From contig JAZSED010000120.1 of NCBI GenBank assembly GCA_045531495.1, positions 1 to 21,938 of the forward strand: a stretch of DNA of 21,938 nt. Direction: 5' to 3'. A program made the translations under genes and the position numbers. This document shows, in pieces, positions 1 to 6,941 of the stretch. The DNA comes from URNF01 sp045531495 (GTDB lineage Bacteria; Bacillota; Clostridia; Oscillospirales; Acutalibacteraceae). Position 1 is the first letter of the stretch; every line of letters begins with the position of its first letter. The notes beneath the pieces are model-generated. The model ran no database searches, had not been told where the DNA came from, and was given only the letters and a program-made list of their open reading frames with translations.

Positions 1-2
1 AG

Positions 3-182
3 GAAATTGAAGCGCTTGACAGCATTGACACCGATGCGGTAGAGCGTATGGTACATGTACTGCCCGTTCCCGCCGCGTTGCGTGAGCACGGAGCAGAGAA
101 AAACTTTGACCGTGACGACCTGCAAAAAGGCGCGCCCGAAACGATGGACGGCTATTGGCAGGTACCGCGTCTTGTGGAGTAA
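3..182 (+). CDS. gatC: Asp/Glu-tRNA amidotransferase subunit C (GatC), C-terminal part
   Basis: Only the last 59 codons are present; the gene begins before the window. The end reads D-G-Y-W-Q-V-P-R-L-V-E followed by TAA, which matches the conserved GatC C-terminus (a DGYF-x-VP-like motif), and an aspartate/arginine-rich stretch precedes it. GatC is the small subunit that bridges GatA and GatB in the GatCAB complex, which converts misacylated Glu-tRNA(Gln) and Asp-tRNA(Asn) to the correct aminoacyl-tRNAs in the cytoplasm. gatA starts 13 nt after the stop and gatB follows, giving the usual gatC-gatA-gatB order. The family call rests on the C-terminal motif plus this context. Confidence 0.85.
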   Translation, partial: EIEALDSIDTDAVERMVHVLPVPAALREHGAEKNFDRDDLQKGAPETMDGYWQVPRLVE

Positions 183-195
183 GGGGGCAGGCATT

Positions 196-1335
196 ATGAA
201 AGTAGCATTAGATGATATGATACTCACCAAATCCTTGCCCACGTCTGCGGGTTCTAAAATGCTTGACGGCTTTATGAGCTTGTTTGACGCTACCGTGGTT
301 TCTAAATTGGAAGCCGCGTGATACACCGTCAGCGAAAAAGCCGCGGTCGGCGAACTCGGTATGGACGTCATCGGCGAAACCGCGTTTTCGGGTGCTGTCA
401 CCCGCGAAGACGGCAGTTATACCACCGCGTCTGCCAAGCTGGTAGAAAGCGGCGATGTGATTGCCGCGGTGCAGTTGGACGTCAACGGCGCACCCCGCCG
501 TGCCGCCGCACAGGGCAAACACATTTTCGTAAAACCCACCTATGGTACGGTATCTCGCTTTGGTACTATCCCTGCCGCTTGCTCTGGTGATACTGTCGGT
601 GTTGCGGCAAAAACCGTTGCCGATGCGAAAGCTGTTTTGAACGCTGTTATGGGTCACGATGATAAAGACGGTACCTCTCAGCCCCAAGAAAAATGCGTGT
701 TAGCTGAGGGTGCGGTCAAAAAAGTGGCAGTTGCCAAAGGTCTTTTGGCCGCCGCTGACAGTGAAACGCAGGAAAAGGTTGCCGCATTTACGGCGTTTTT
801 AAACGCTAACGGCGTGGAAACGGTAGAGGTGGACGATACCGTGTTGCTGTCTGCCAAAACCGCTTGGAACGTGCTGATGAGTGCGGAAATTTGTAACAAC
901 GTATCCCGTTATGACGGTGTCAAGTACGGCTATCGCTCCAAAAATTACACCAACATCGATGAACTGTACACCAACAGCCGTACCGAAAGCTTCGGTGACC
1001 TGTTAAAAACCGCCATTCTGTTCGGCTCTGATGTGCTGTCTACCGAGAACTACGAAAAAATGTACGACAAAGCATTGCGTGTGCGCCGCGTAGTGGCGGA
1101 AAGCTTTGCAAAATTGTTTGCGGATGCGGACTGCGTGTTAATGCCCGCTGTCTCTTGTCAGAAATACACCGATTTGGGTGTTAACGCCGCGTTTGAGGAG
1201 AACCTCTTTACCGCGCCCGCATCCATTACGGGTCTGCCCGCTGTTGTTGTGGGCGGCGTGCAGTTGGTCGGTGCGGCGTTCTCGGATAATGCACTGCTTG
1301 AATTGGCGGCAACGTACGAGGAGGCGAGCAAGTAA
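196..1335 (+). CDS. gatA: GatA-like subunit with an in-frame TGA and no amidase triad
   Basis: The frame opens at ATG 196, behind the purine-rich AAGGGGG at 181-187, and ends at TAA 1333-1335, 379 codons plus stop if the TGA at 319-321 (codon 42) is read through. Frame and similarity continue across the TGA: F-D-A-T-V-V-S-K-L-E-A-A, stop, Y-T-V, where GatA proteins normally have glycine. Recognisable GatA segments are K-P-T-Y-G-T-V-S-R-F-G, S-R-Y-D-G-V-K-Y-G-Y-R-S and T-A-P-A-S-I-T-G-L-P. The protein is short (GatA is about 480 residues): the first 70 or so residues are missing, and gatC lies directly upstream. By eye the catalytic Lys of IKDN is Leu5, the GGSSGGS segment is gone, and the nucleophile Ser of DTGGS is Ala99. 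The next ATG (361) has no ribosome site. gatB overlaps the stop by 1 nt. It could be a pseudogene, carry a sequencing error, or be a non-catalytic scaffold subunit. Confidence 0.75.
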
Positions 1336-2771
1336 TGAGTAACTATGAAGTTGTTATCGGCTTGGAAGTCCACGTAGAAATGGCGACCAAATCGAAGATT
1401 TTCTGTTCCTGCTCTGCCGAATTCGGCGGCGAGCAAAATGACCACGTGTGTCCCGCCTGTTGCGGTATGCCGGGTATGCTGCCTATTGTCAATAAAAACG
1501 TGGTAAACCTGGGTATGACTGCAGGTATGATGCTCAACTGTCATATCAACCGCGTTACTACCTTTGATAAGAAAAACTACTACTATCCCGACCTGCCCGG
1601 CTCGTATCAGACCACCCAGCTGTTTGCACCTATCTGCGTCAACGGTACGGTGACCATTGAAACAAAAGACGGCAAAAAGGATATCCGCATTAAGCAGATT
1701 CATATGGAAGAGGACGCAGGTAAATTGGTACACGATGATTGGACCGATACCTCGCTGGTTGACTTTAACCGTACCAGCGTGCCTCTGGTGGAAATCGTCA
1801 GCCAGCCCGACCTTTCGAGTGCCGAAGAAGTGGTAGCATATCTGGAACGTCTGCGTTCGCTTCTCCGTTTTGCCAAGGTGTCCGACTGCCGTATGGAGCA
1901 GGGCTCTATGCGTTGTGACGTAAACCTGTCGGTGCGTCCCGCGGGTAGTGATGTGCTCGGTGTGCGTACCGAAATGAAGAATATGAACTCGCTGTCCGCA
2001 ATTGTCCGCGCTATCGAATACGAAACGGCGCGTCATATTGATGCTTTGGAAAACGGCACCGAAGAACTCGTACAGGAGACCCGCCGTTGGGATGATGTGA
2101 AGGGTAAATCCTACGCGATGCGTAATAAGGAAACCGCGGGCGATTACCGCTATTTCCCCGACCCCAACATTATGCCTATCGTGATTGACGATAAGTGGTT
2201 TGAGGAAATCAAAGCGTCCTTGCCCGAATTCCCCGAAGTAAAGAAGGCAAGATATATTGAGGAATTGGGGTTAGGCGAATACGATGCCGACCAATTGACT
2301 GCTTCCCGTGCGCTGTGCGACTGCTTTGAAGCGGCGTATAAAGAATGCGGCCTTGCCAAAGAAGCGGCAAACTGGATTATTTCGGACTGTATGAAGGTGT
2401 TAAACCGTAACCAGATGACCGCTGATATGCTGTCCATTAACGGTACGGCACTCGGCAAGCTTATCAAATTGGTAGCCGACGGTAAAGTGGGCGGAGCGAA
2501 CGCGAGAAAAATTCTTAACGTGATGTTTGAAGAGGATATTGACCCTGCCGTATATGCGGAGGAAAATGGCTTTATTATCTCCAACAACACCGACGAAATT
2601 GAGGCGGTTATCAAAGCGGTTGTGGATGCCGACCCGAAATCGGTTGCCGACTATAAGAGCGGTAAAGAGAAAGCGTTAATGGCGCTGTTCGGTAAATGTA
2701 TGAAACAGTTAAAAGGCAACTGCGACCCGCAGGTACTGCGTGAGCTGTTGTTAAAAGCAATAGAAGGTTAA
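1335..2771 (+). CDS. gatB: Asp/Glu-tRNA amidotransferase subunit B (GatB)
   Basis: This is a 478-residue protein of normal GatB length. GatB activates Glu-tRNA(Gln) or Asp-tRNA(Asn) by ATP-dependent phosphorylation and amidates it with ammonia that is normally delivered by GatA. The N-terminus has Y-E-V-V-I-G-L-E-V-H-V-E, then a cysteine-rich stretch (I-F-C-S-C-S, C-P-A-C-C-G-M-P-G), Y-Y-Y-P-D-L-P and the conserved I-H-M-E-E-D-A-G-K-L. A YqeY-like tail domain closes it (G-K-C-M-K-Q-L-K-G near the end). The ATG overlaps the gatA stop in TAATG, with GAGGAGG at 1318-1324. Unlike its gatA neighbour, this gene looks fully intact and conserved, so some form of the complex is probably in use. A terminator follows the stop. 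Confidence 0.97.
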   Translation: MSNYEVVIGLEVHVEMATKSKIFCSCSAEFGGEQNDHVCPACCGMPGMLPIVNKNVVNLGMTAGMMLNCHINRVTTFDKKNYYYPDLPGSYQTTQLFAPICVNGTVTIETKDGKKDIRIKQIHMEEDAGKLVHDDWTDTSLVDFNRTSVPLVEIVSQPDLSSAEEVVAYLERLRSLLRFAKVSDCRMEQGSMRCDVNLSVRPAGSDVLGVRTEMKNMNSLSAIVRAIEYETARHIDALENGTEELVQETRRWDDVKGKSYAMRNKETAGDYRYFPDPNIMPIVIDDKWFEEIKASLPEFPEVKKARYIEELGLGEYDADQLTASRALCDCFEAAYKECGLAKEAANWIISDCMKVLNRNQMTADMLSINGTALGKLIKLVADGKVGGANARKILNVMFEEDIDPAVYAEENGFIISNNTDEIEAVIKAVVDADPKSVADYKSGKEKALMALFGKCMKQLKGNCDPQVLRELLLKAIEG

Positions 2772-2777
2772 TTTCTG

Positions 2778-2818
2778 TATAGCATACTTTTCTTTTAGGA
2801 AGGTATGCTATACTTTTT
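2778..2818 (+). terminator. Rho-independent terminator after gatB
   Basis: A perfect 10-bp stem (TATAGCATAC at 2778-2787 with GTATGCTATA at 2803-2812) with a 15-nt loop is followed by CTTTTT. It lies 7 nt after the gatB stop and would end the gatCAB transcript. The stem is AT-rich, so it may be only moderately efficient. Confidence 0.75.
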
Positions 2819-2859
2819 AAGGCGAGGTTCGGAGCAGAGGAGACTACCCCTCAGTCCTC

Positions 2860-3041
2860 GCTACACTCGGACAGCTCCCCTGACAAGGGGAGCTGAGGAT
2901 TTTCGCGACTTTTGCGTAGCAAAACGTCGACGGAGTTGCGAAGCAACTCCACCTGACAAGGGGAGCTGAGGATTTTCGCGACCGAGCGTAAGCAAATACA
3001 AACCTCCCTCTGACGAGGGAGGTGGGAAAACCGCAGGTTTT
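2860..3041. repeat. Mosaic of short palindromic repeats with a 31-bp direct repeat
   Basis: This non-coding stretch is almost entirely hairpins. AGCTCCCC/GGGGAGCT pair at 2873-2894. TTTTGC-GTA-GCAAAA lies at 2910-2924 and GGAGTTGC-GAA-GCAACTCC at 2932-2950. ACCTCCCTC-TGAC-GAGGGAGGT lies at 3002-3023 and AAAACC-GCA-GGTTTT at 3027-3041. A 31-bp segment at 2879-2909 recurs exactly at 2952-2982 (offset 73). This style of TGAC-containing purine/pyrimidine palindrome with GCGNAGC triloops recalls dispersed intergenic repeats of gut Clostridia. It runs directly into the DUF559 gene, and hairpins of related design occur at 19003-19068. Confidence 0.8.
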
Positions 3042-3057
3042 GACGGAGGGAGAGACA

Positions 3058-3420
3058 ATGAAAGCTTATAACAAGAGAAATATTCCTTTGGCAAAAGCAC
3101 TGCGAAAACAGATGACACCGTGGGAACAAAAACTATGGTACTTTTTTCTGCGTCAATATACAGTGCGGTTTCAAAGACAAAAAGCCATTGGAAATTATAT
3201 CGTGGATTTTTACTGTGCCAAAGCAAAACTAGTTATCGAGCTTGATGGCGGTGGGCATTACGATGCGGAGCAACGCGCAAAAGATGCATATCGTACCAAA
3301 CAATTGGAGAAAATGGACTTGCAAGTCTTGCGGATATGCAATTTGGATATCGACCGTAATTTTAGGGGTGTTTGTGAGTCTATTGATATGTGTGTAAAAC
3401 AGGCATTGGCGAGGCTATAA
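3058..3420 (+). CDS. DUF559 / Vsr-like endonuclease-domain protein
   Basis: A 120-residue protein with the DUF559 (very-short-patch-repair-like, PD-(D/E)XK fold) layout: M-T-P-W-E-Q-K-L-W (19-27), R-F-Q-R-Q-K-A-I-G-N-Y-I-V-D-F-Y (37-52) and L-V-I-E-L-D-G-G-G-H-Y (58-68). Asp50, Glu61, Asp63 and His67 are the likely metal-binding and catalytic set, and Glu23 is also conserved. The start at ATG 3058 is set by GGAGGG at 3045-3050; an upstream in-frame GTG at 3022 lies inside a hairpin and is unlikely. The substrate is unknown; DUF559 proteins are predicted DNA nucleases, but no cognate methylase is present. The gene is preceded directly by the palindromic repeat mosaic, as if they formed one unit. 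Confidence 0.9.
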   Translation: MKAYNKRNIPLAKALRKQMTPWEQKLWYFFLRQYTVRFQRQKAIGNYIVDFYCAKAKLVIELDGGGHYDAEQRAKDAYRTKQLEKMDLQVLRICNLDIDRNFRGVCESIDMCVKQALARL

Positions 3421-3427
3421 ATTTTTC

Positions 3428-3456
3428 TTGTAATTTTCTTCCAAATAGTATACAAT
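3428..3456 (+). promoter_or_regulatory. Promoter of the phosphoribosyltransferase gene
   Basis: TTGTAA (3428-3433) is separated by exactly 17 bp from TACAAT (3451-3456), a good sigma-A type promoter. It starts just after the DUF559 stop and is followed by a strong GGGGAGG ribosome site at 3467-3473, 7 nt before ATG 3481. Confidence 0.65.
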
Positions 3457-3480
3457 AAAATAAAAAGGGGAGGAAACCGT

Positions 3481-4122
3481 ATGCCTACCGTAACCAACTT
3501 TAAACTGCTGTCCAAAAGAAAAAACCTGTTTTTGCGTCTTTCTAAAGGACATTTTGCAACAAGTCACAGTCATATTAACTATTACATTGACGTGACCACC
3601 CAAAAAACCCGTCTGTCCGAAGCTAAGGCGGTGGCGGAAGAATTGGTTTCCTATTATCAGGCTACCACCATTGTGGATACCATCCTTTGTCTTGACGGCA
3701 CCGAGGTGATCGGCACCTGTCTTGCGGATGAATTGACCGAGGGCGGCTTTGTGAACCTTAACGCCCACCGTACCATTTACGTGGTAACCCCCGAACATAC
3801 CACCGGCAGCCAGTTGTTGTTCCGCGACAACCTCGTACCGATGATTGCGGGTAAGCACGTGCTTGTGTTAGCGGCGTCGGTTACCACCGGCTATACCGCA
3901 CAGGCGGCGATTGAAGCTATCAACTACTACGGCGGTCACGTATCCGGTGTCGCGGCTATCTTCGCATCGGTGAAAGAGGTCGGCGGTTATCCCGTGCACG
4001 CGACCTTTGAACTATCCGACCTGCCCGATTATGCATCCCATCCGTCTTCGGAATGCCCGCTTTGCAAAGCGAAGGCTCCTGTTGATGCGTTGGTGAACAG
4101 CTACGGGTATTCAAAACTGTAA
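3481..4122 (+). CDS. Orotate-phosphoribosyltransferase-like protein with atypical PRPP loop
   Basis: A 213-residue protein with a type I phosphoribosyltransferase core. Residues 126-139 (H-V-L-V-L-A-A-S-V-T-T-G-Y-T) align with the PRPP-binding loop, normally V-L-V-V-D-D-x-x-T-T-G-G-T, and are followed by the typical helix and strand A-I-E-A-I-N-Y-Y-G-G-H-V-S-G-V-A-A-I. The two adjacent acidic residues that contact the PRPP ribose are Ala131 and Ala132 here. A C-terminal C-P-L-C-K motif (192-196) may be a metal or structural site. The gene has its own promoter, a strong ribosome site and a terminator, so it is monocistronic. Orotate use is not established and no other pyrimidine gene is nearby; it may be a regulator or a divergent enzyme. 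Fold assignment is fairly sure, function is not. Confidence 0.75.
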   Translation: MPTVTNFKLLSKRKNLFLRLSKGHFATSHSHINYYIDVTTQKTRLSEAKAVAEELVSYYQATTIVDTILCLDGTEVIGTCLADELTEGGFVNLNAHRTIYVVTPEHTTGSQLLFRDNLVPMIAGKHVLVLAASVTTGYTAQAAIEAINYYGGHVSGVAAIFASVKEVGGYPVHATFELSDLPDYASHPSSECPLCKAKAPVDALVNSYGYSKL

Positions 4123-4125
4123 ATA

Positions 4126-4155
4126 AAAGCACCCACCGTACGGTGGGTGCTTTTT
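4126..4155. terminator. Bidirectional terminator between convergent genes
   Basis: AAAAGCACCCACCG and its complement CGGTGGGTGCTTTT flank a 2-nt TA centre, with T runs on the right and A runs on the left. It serves the phosphoribosyltransferase gene (plus, stop at 4122) and the ABC exporter gene (minus, whose stop codon at 4154-4156 touches the hairpin). Confidence 0.9.
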
Positions 4156-5869
4156 ACTGTGCTACCGCTTTATGTAACGAAGCGTACATGCCGTTTGCCG
4201 CAAGCAGTGTTTCGTGGTTACCTTGTTCCACTATCTTGCCGCCTGCCACAACCGCAATTTCATCCGCGCCGCGAATGGTGGTTAATCTGTGCGCCACCAC
4301 CAAGGTGGTGCGTCCGACACAAAGGTCGTCCAGCGCTTTTTGGATAAGAATTTCGGTGGCGTTATCCAACGCAGAGGTAGCTTCGTCCAAAATAAGTATC
4401 GGCGGGTTTTTGAGAAACACACGCGCGATACACAGGCGTTGTTTTTGACCGCCCGACAACCGCACACCGCGCTCGCCTATTACCGTGTCATATCCTTCGG
4501 GGAGGGTCATAATATAGTCGTGCAGATTGGCGCGTTTGGCGGCATCGACAACCTCTTCATCGGTTGCATCGGGTCTGCCGTACAAAATGTTGTCACGAAG
4601 CGATGCGTTAAAGAGGTATACGTCCTGTTGGACAATACCGATGTTGCGTCTTAAATCTTCCATACGGATTTTTTGGACGGGGATACCGTCTACCGTGATT
4701 TCCCCGCTTTTGAGATTGTAAAAATGGGGGATAAGGTGGCACATAGTGGTTTTGCCGCCGCCTGACGGCCCGACCAGCGCAAACGTAGTACCTGCAGGAA
4801 TAGAAAGGGACACGTCGTTTAATACCGCATCCTCATCGCCGTAGCCGAAATGCACGTTTGCAAACCGAATGTCACCTTTTAAGCGGTCAACCGACTTAGC
4901 GTCGGGTGCATCTGCTTCGGGTTCTGTATCTAAAATCTCAATAAACCGTTCAAAGCCCGAAACACCGTTCTGGAACTGTTCCATAAAGCGGATAAGGGTG
5001 TTAATAGGTCCTAAAAACATACTGATAGACACGACAAATGCGGAATAATCCGCAAAGGTAATGCTGCCGTTATACAGAAACAGACCGCCCGCGATCAAAA
5101 TCACCACATTAAAGATATCGGTGATAAAGGTGGTAGAGGAATGGAACACGCCCATAGCGTGGTATGCGTCCTTGCGCGCCGCCTGGAAAGCGGTGTTGCC
5201 TTGCTCGAATTTTTCGATTTCCTTGTCGCTGTTGACGAATGCTTTGGTAACGCGGATACCCGAAATGCTGCTTTCCACCGCCGCGTTTATCTGTGCGGTG
5301 GACTCTCTGCTTTCTTTGAACGCTTTGCGCATTTTTGTACGTGTGAGGAAGGACACAATAACCAAAAACGGCACGCACGCGAACACAATCAAGGCAAGCC
5401 CCCAATGTATGTACGCAAGGTATGCGAAGGAGATAATGACCGAAAGGGAAGAAATAATCACGTTTTCGGGGCCGTGGTGTGCCAATTCGCTGACATCAAA
5501 CAGGTCGCTGGTAAGACGCGACATAATTTTACCCGTTTCGTGGTTATCGTAGAAGGAGAAGGGCAGTTTTTCCAGGTGCTTAAACAGGTCACTGCGCATC
5601 TGCGCCTGCATACGGATACCCATCATATGCCCTTCGTATTGGATAAAGTAATTGAGCCACATACGGAAAAGGTATAGAAGCAGTAATATACCGCCGTATA
5701 TCAGCACCATATTGTATTTGCGGTTAGGAATCAAGTCGCCGAGCATTTCTCGGGTGACAATGGGGTATACCGTGCCGCAAAGAGCCACTAACAAAGACGC
5801 CAACATATCAAAAAACAGCAATTTCTTATGCGGCTTGTAGTATTCTAAAAATCGTTTCAACATTTTCAT
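4154..5869 (-). CDS. ABC exporter half-transporter (membrane domain fused to ATPase)
   Basis: From ATG 5869 this is a 571-residue MsbA/LmrA-type half-transporter expected to work as a homo- or heterodimer. The first 310 or so residues hold about six membrane segments. The ATPase domain follows: Walker A G-P-S-G-G-G-K-T-T, Q-loop I-V-Q-Q-D-V-Y-L-F, signature L-S-G-G-Q-K-Q-R, Walker B I-L-I-L-D-E-A-T-S-A-L-D and switch histidine V-V-A-H-R-L-T. All ATPase residues look intact. The frame stays open upstream to 6004, but those residues are a poor match to a transporter N-terminus, and a promoter at 5880-5908 falls inside that extension. M-K-M-L-K-R-F-L-E-Y-Y resembles usual N-termini, with 5863 as an alternative start. 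The substrate (lipid, drug or peptide) cannot be told; no N-terminal C39 peptidase domain is fused to it. Confidence 0.93.
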   Translation of the reverse strand: MKMLKRFLEYYKPHKKLLFFDMLASLLVALCGTVYPIVTREMLGDLIPNRKYNMVLIYGGILLLLYLFRMWLNYFIQYEGHMMGIRMQAQMRSDLFKHLEKLPFSFYDNHETGKIMSRLTSDLFDVSELAHHGPENVIISSLSVIISFAYLAYIHWGLALIVFACVPFLVIVSFLTRTKMRKAFKESRESTAQINAAVESSISGIRVTKAFVNSDKEIEKFEQGNTAFQAARKDAYHAMGVFHSSTTFITDIFNVVILIAGGLFLYNGSITFADYSAFVVSISMFLGPINTLIRFMEQFQNGVSGFERFIEILDTEPEADAPDAKSVDRLKGDIRFANVHFGYGDEDAVLNDVSLSIPAGTTFALVGPSGGGKTTMCHLIPHFYNLKSGEITVDGIPVQKIRMEDLRRNIGIVQQDVYLFNASLRDNILYGRPDATDEEVVDAAKRANLHDYIMTLPEGYDTVIGERGVRLSGGQKQRLCIARVFLKNPPILILDEATSALDNATEILIQKALDDLCVGRTTLVVAHRLTTIRGADEIAVVAGGKIVEQGNHETLLAANGMYASLHKAVAQ

Positions 5870-5879
5870 CACCATTACT

Positions 5880-5908
5880 ATCATACGGGATTTTCGCATT
5901 TTTGGCAA
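5880..5908 (-). promoter_or_regulatory. Promoter of the ABC exporter gene
   Basis: On the minus strand TTGCCA (5908-5903) and TATGAT (5885-5880) are 17 bp apart. Transcription would begin near 5873, only a few bases before ATG 5869 or ATG 5863. No clear Shine-Dalgarno sequence is present, so the mRNA would be leaderless or nearly so. Confidence 0.55.
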
Positions 5909-6029
5909 TATAAAAATGTTTTTCAGACTCCTTGGACCCAAATAAAAAGGTAAAGGTATGCAAAGTAAAATCGAGAAGAAATATAGATTGGACAAAATAA
6001 ACAAAAAAATATTAAAAAGTTGAAAAATA

Positions 6030-6058
6030 TTGACATTTCTGTGTTTTTTTGATAGACT
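6030..6058 (+). promoter_or_regulatory. Promoter of the C39-like peptidase / lipoprotein unit
   Basis: A consensus TTGACA (6030-6035) lies 17 bp from TAGACT (6053-6058), within a very AT-rich stretch (about 5920-6095). A ribosome site AGGGAGG (6094-6100) sits 8 nt before ATG 6109, giving a leader of about 44 nt. Between this promoter and the divergent ABC promoter the AT-rich DNA shows no other clear feature. Confidence 0.65.
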
Positions 6059-6108
6059 GTATATGCAACGAGAAAAAGTTGTAATATAATTTTAGGGAGG
6101 AACAGTTT

Positions 6109-6930
6109 ATGAAAAGAGCAAGACGAATTTTGGGAAGCGTTGTTATGGCACTTGTTTTGTTGTTTGCCGTTGGAGGAACAGTCGTGGCAGAAGAAGTCGC
6201 TGTTCCCTCGGGTGTTTACGGTGAGGAAACATTGCAAACATTAACACCGGAAATGCAGTATGAAGCGTTTGTTGATGATGACGGTATTTTAACAGAAAAA
6301 GAACAAATTGCACAGCAAAAATATGCGTTTATGCAGATGACCGCGGGCGAGCGCAGCAACATGGTTGCACAGCAACGCGCATCGGCAGGAATCAGCACTT
6401 TTGCCGCATATGACATGTATCGATTACCTGTCTTGCACTTTGAGCAAGAGGAAGGCTATTATTGTGGACCGGCAACCTTGAAACAAACGATTTATTATCT
6501 TTCAGATGGAGCGATAAACTATTCTCAATCTTACTTAGCAAGCGAATACGTTTTGAATACGGAAGAGACGCATGCATCATCGTCTACGGTCATGGCAAAC
6601 TGGTTGGCAGATCAAGGATATGTATATTACTCGGTTACCGTAAACACAATGACTGTCACAGATATCAGTAATTATCTCTATACAGATTTTACCGCGTATG
6701 ACACACCATGCTTTGGAGGAATTGCTACGACTTCGACCAATTGGAGATATCAAACGGGCGGACACCTGCTGAATATTACCGGCATAAAGTATAACCGGAA
6801 TGATGCCAACGATATATACGTTGAATTTACGGACCCGTATATCACATGTGTGGATACCAGCATAACCAACGGAAAGTATTTTGAGCCGATTTCGCGGTAT
6901 AAAAACGTTATAACGTCATTTTGGTGGTAA
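6109..6930 (+). CDS. Secreted C39-like cysteine peptidase
   Basis: A 273-residue protein with a Sec signal peptide: basic R-A-R-R, hydrophobic residues 9-24, and a likely cut after V-V-A at residue 27. The mature part has a charged stretch (40-90) that could be a propeptide, then a papain-like C39 domain: Q113 (oxyanion hole), Cys119 in Y-Y-C-G-P-A, His219 in G-G-H-L-L-N-I-T-G and Asp242 in T-D-P-Y. This order and spacing fit the Peptidase_C39_2 type. The protein probably acts outside the membrane or in the cell wall; its target is unknown. It shares a transcript with the lipoprotein gene (11-nt gap, AAGGAG overlapping the stop). It could instead be a non-proteolytic member of the same fold. 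Confidence 0.8.
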   Translation: MKRARRILGSVVMALVLLFAVGGTVVAEEVAVPSGVYGEETLQTLTPEMQYEAFVDDDGILTEKEQIAQQKYAFMQMTAGERSNMVAQQRASAGISTFAAYDMYRLPVLHFEQEEGYYCGPATLKQTIYYLSDGAINYSQSYLASEYVLNTEETHASSSTVMANWLADQGYVYYSVTVNTMTVTDISNYLYTDFTAYDTPCFGGIATTSTNWRYQTGGHLLNITGIKYNRNDANDIYVEFTDPYITCVDTSITNGKYFEPISRYKNVITSFWW

Positions 6931-6941
6931 GGAGTGGTTAC

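Noticed and set aside
196..1335. Genome-wide UGA-to-glycine recoding (as in Gracilibacteria/SR1), prompted by the TGA at a Gly position
   Set aside because: TGA ends leuC, leuD, leuB, ilvB and ilvA at the expected lengths, with tightly packed downstream starts, and the gene content is clostridial.
361..1335. A separate gatA starting at ATG 361
   Set aside because: There is no ribosome site before 361, and conserved GatA sequence continues in frame upstream to 196, behind a good ribosome site.
2860..3041. CRISPR array
   Set aside because: Only one 31-bp unit occurs twice, the remaining elements are different hairpins, there are no regular spacers, and no cas gene is present.
5870..6004. N-terminal extension of the ABC exporter from ATG 6004
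   Set aside because: The extension contains a promoter-like TTGCCA/TATGAT pair and does not look like a transporter N-terminus; the protein from 5869 already has the usual length.
4154..6930. Bacteriocin export system (ABC exporter plus C39 peptidase)
   Set aside because: The exporter lacks the fused C39 domain, the peptidase is a separate secreted protein on the opposite strand, and no double-glycine precursor peptide was seen nearby.
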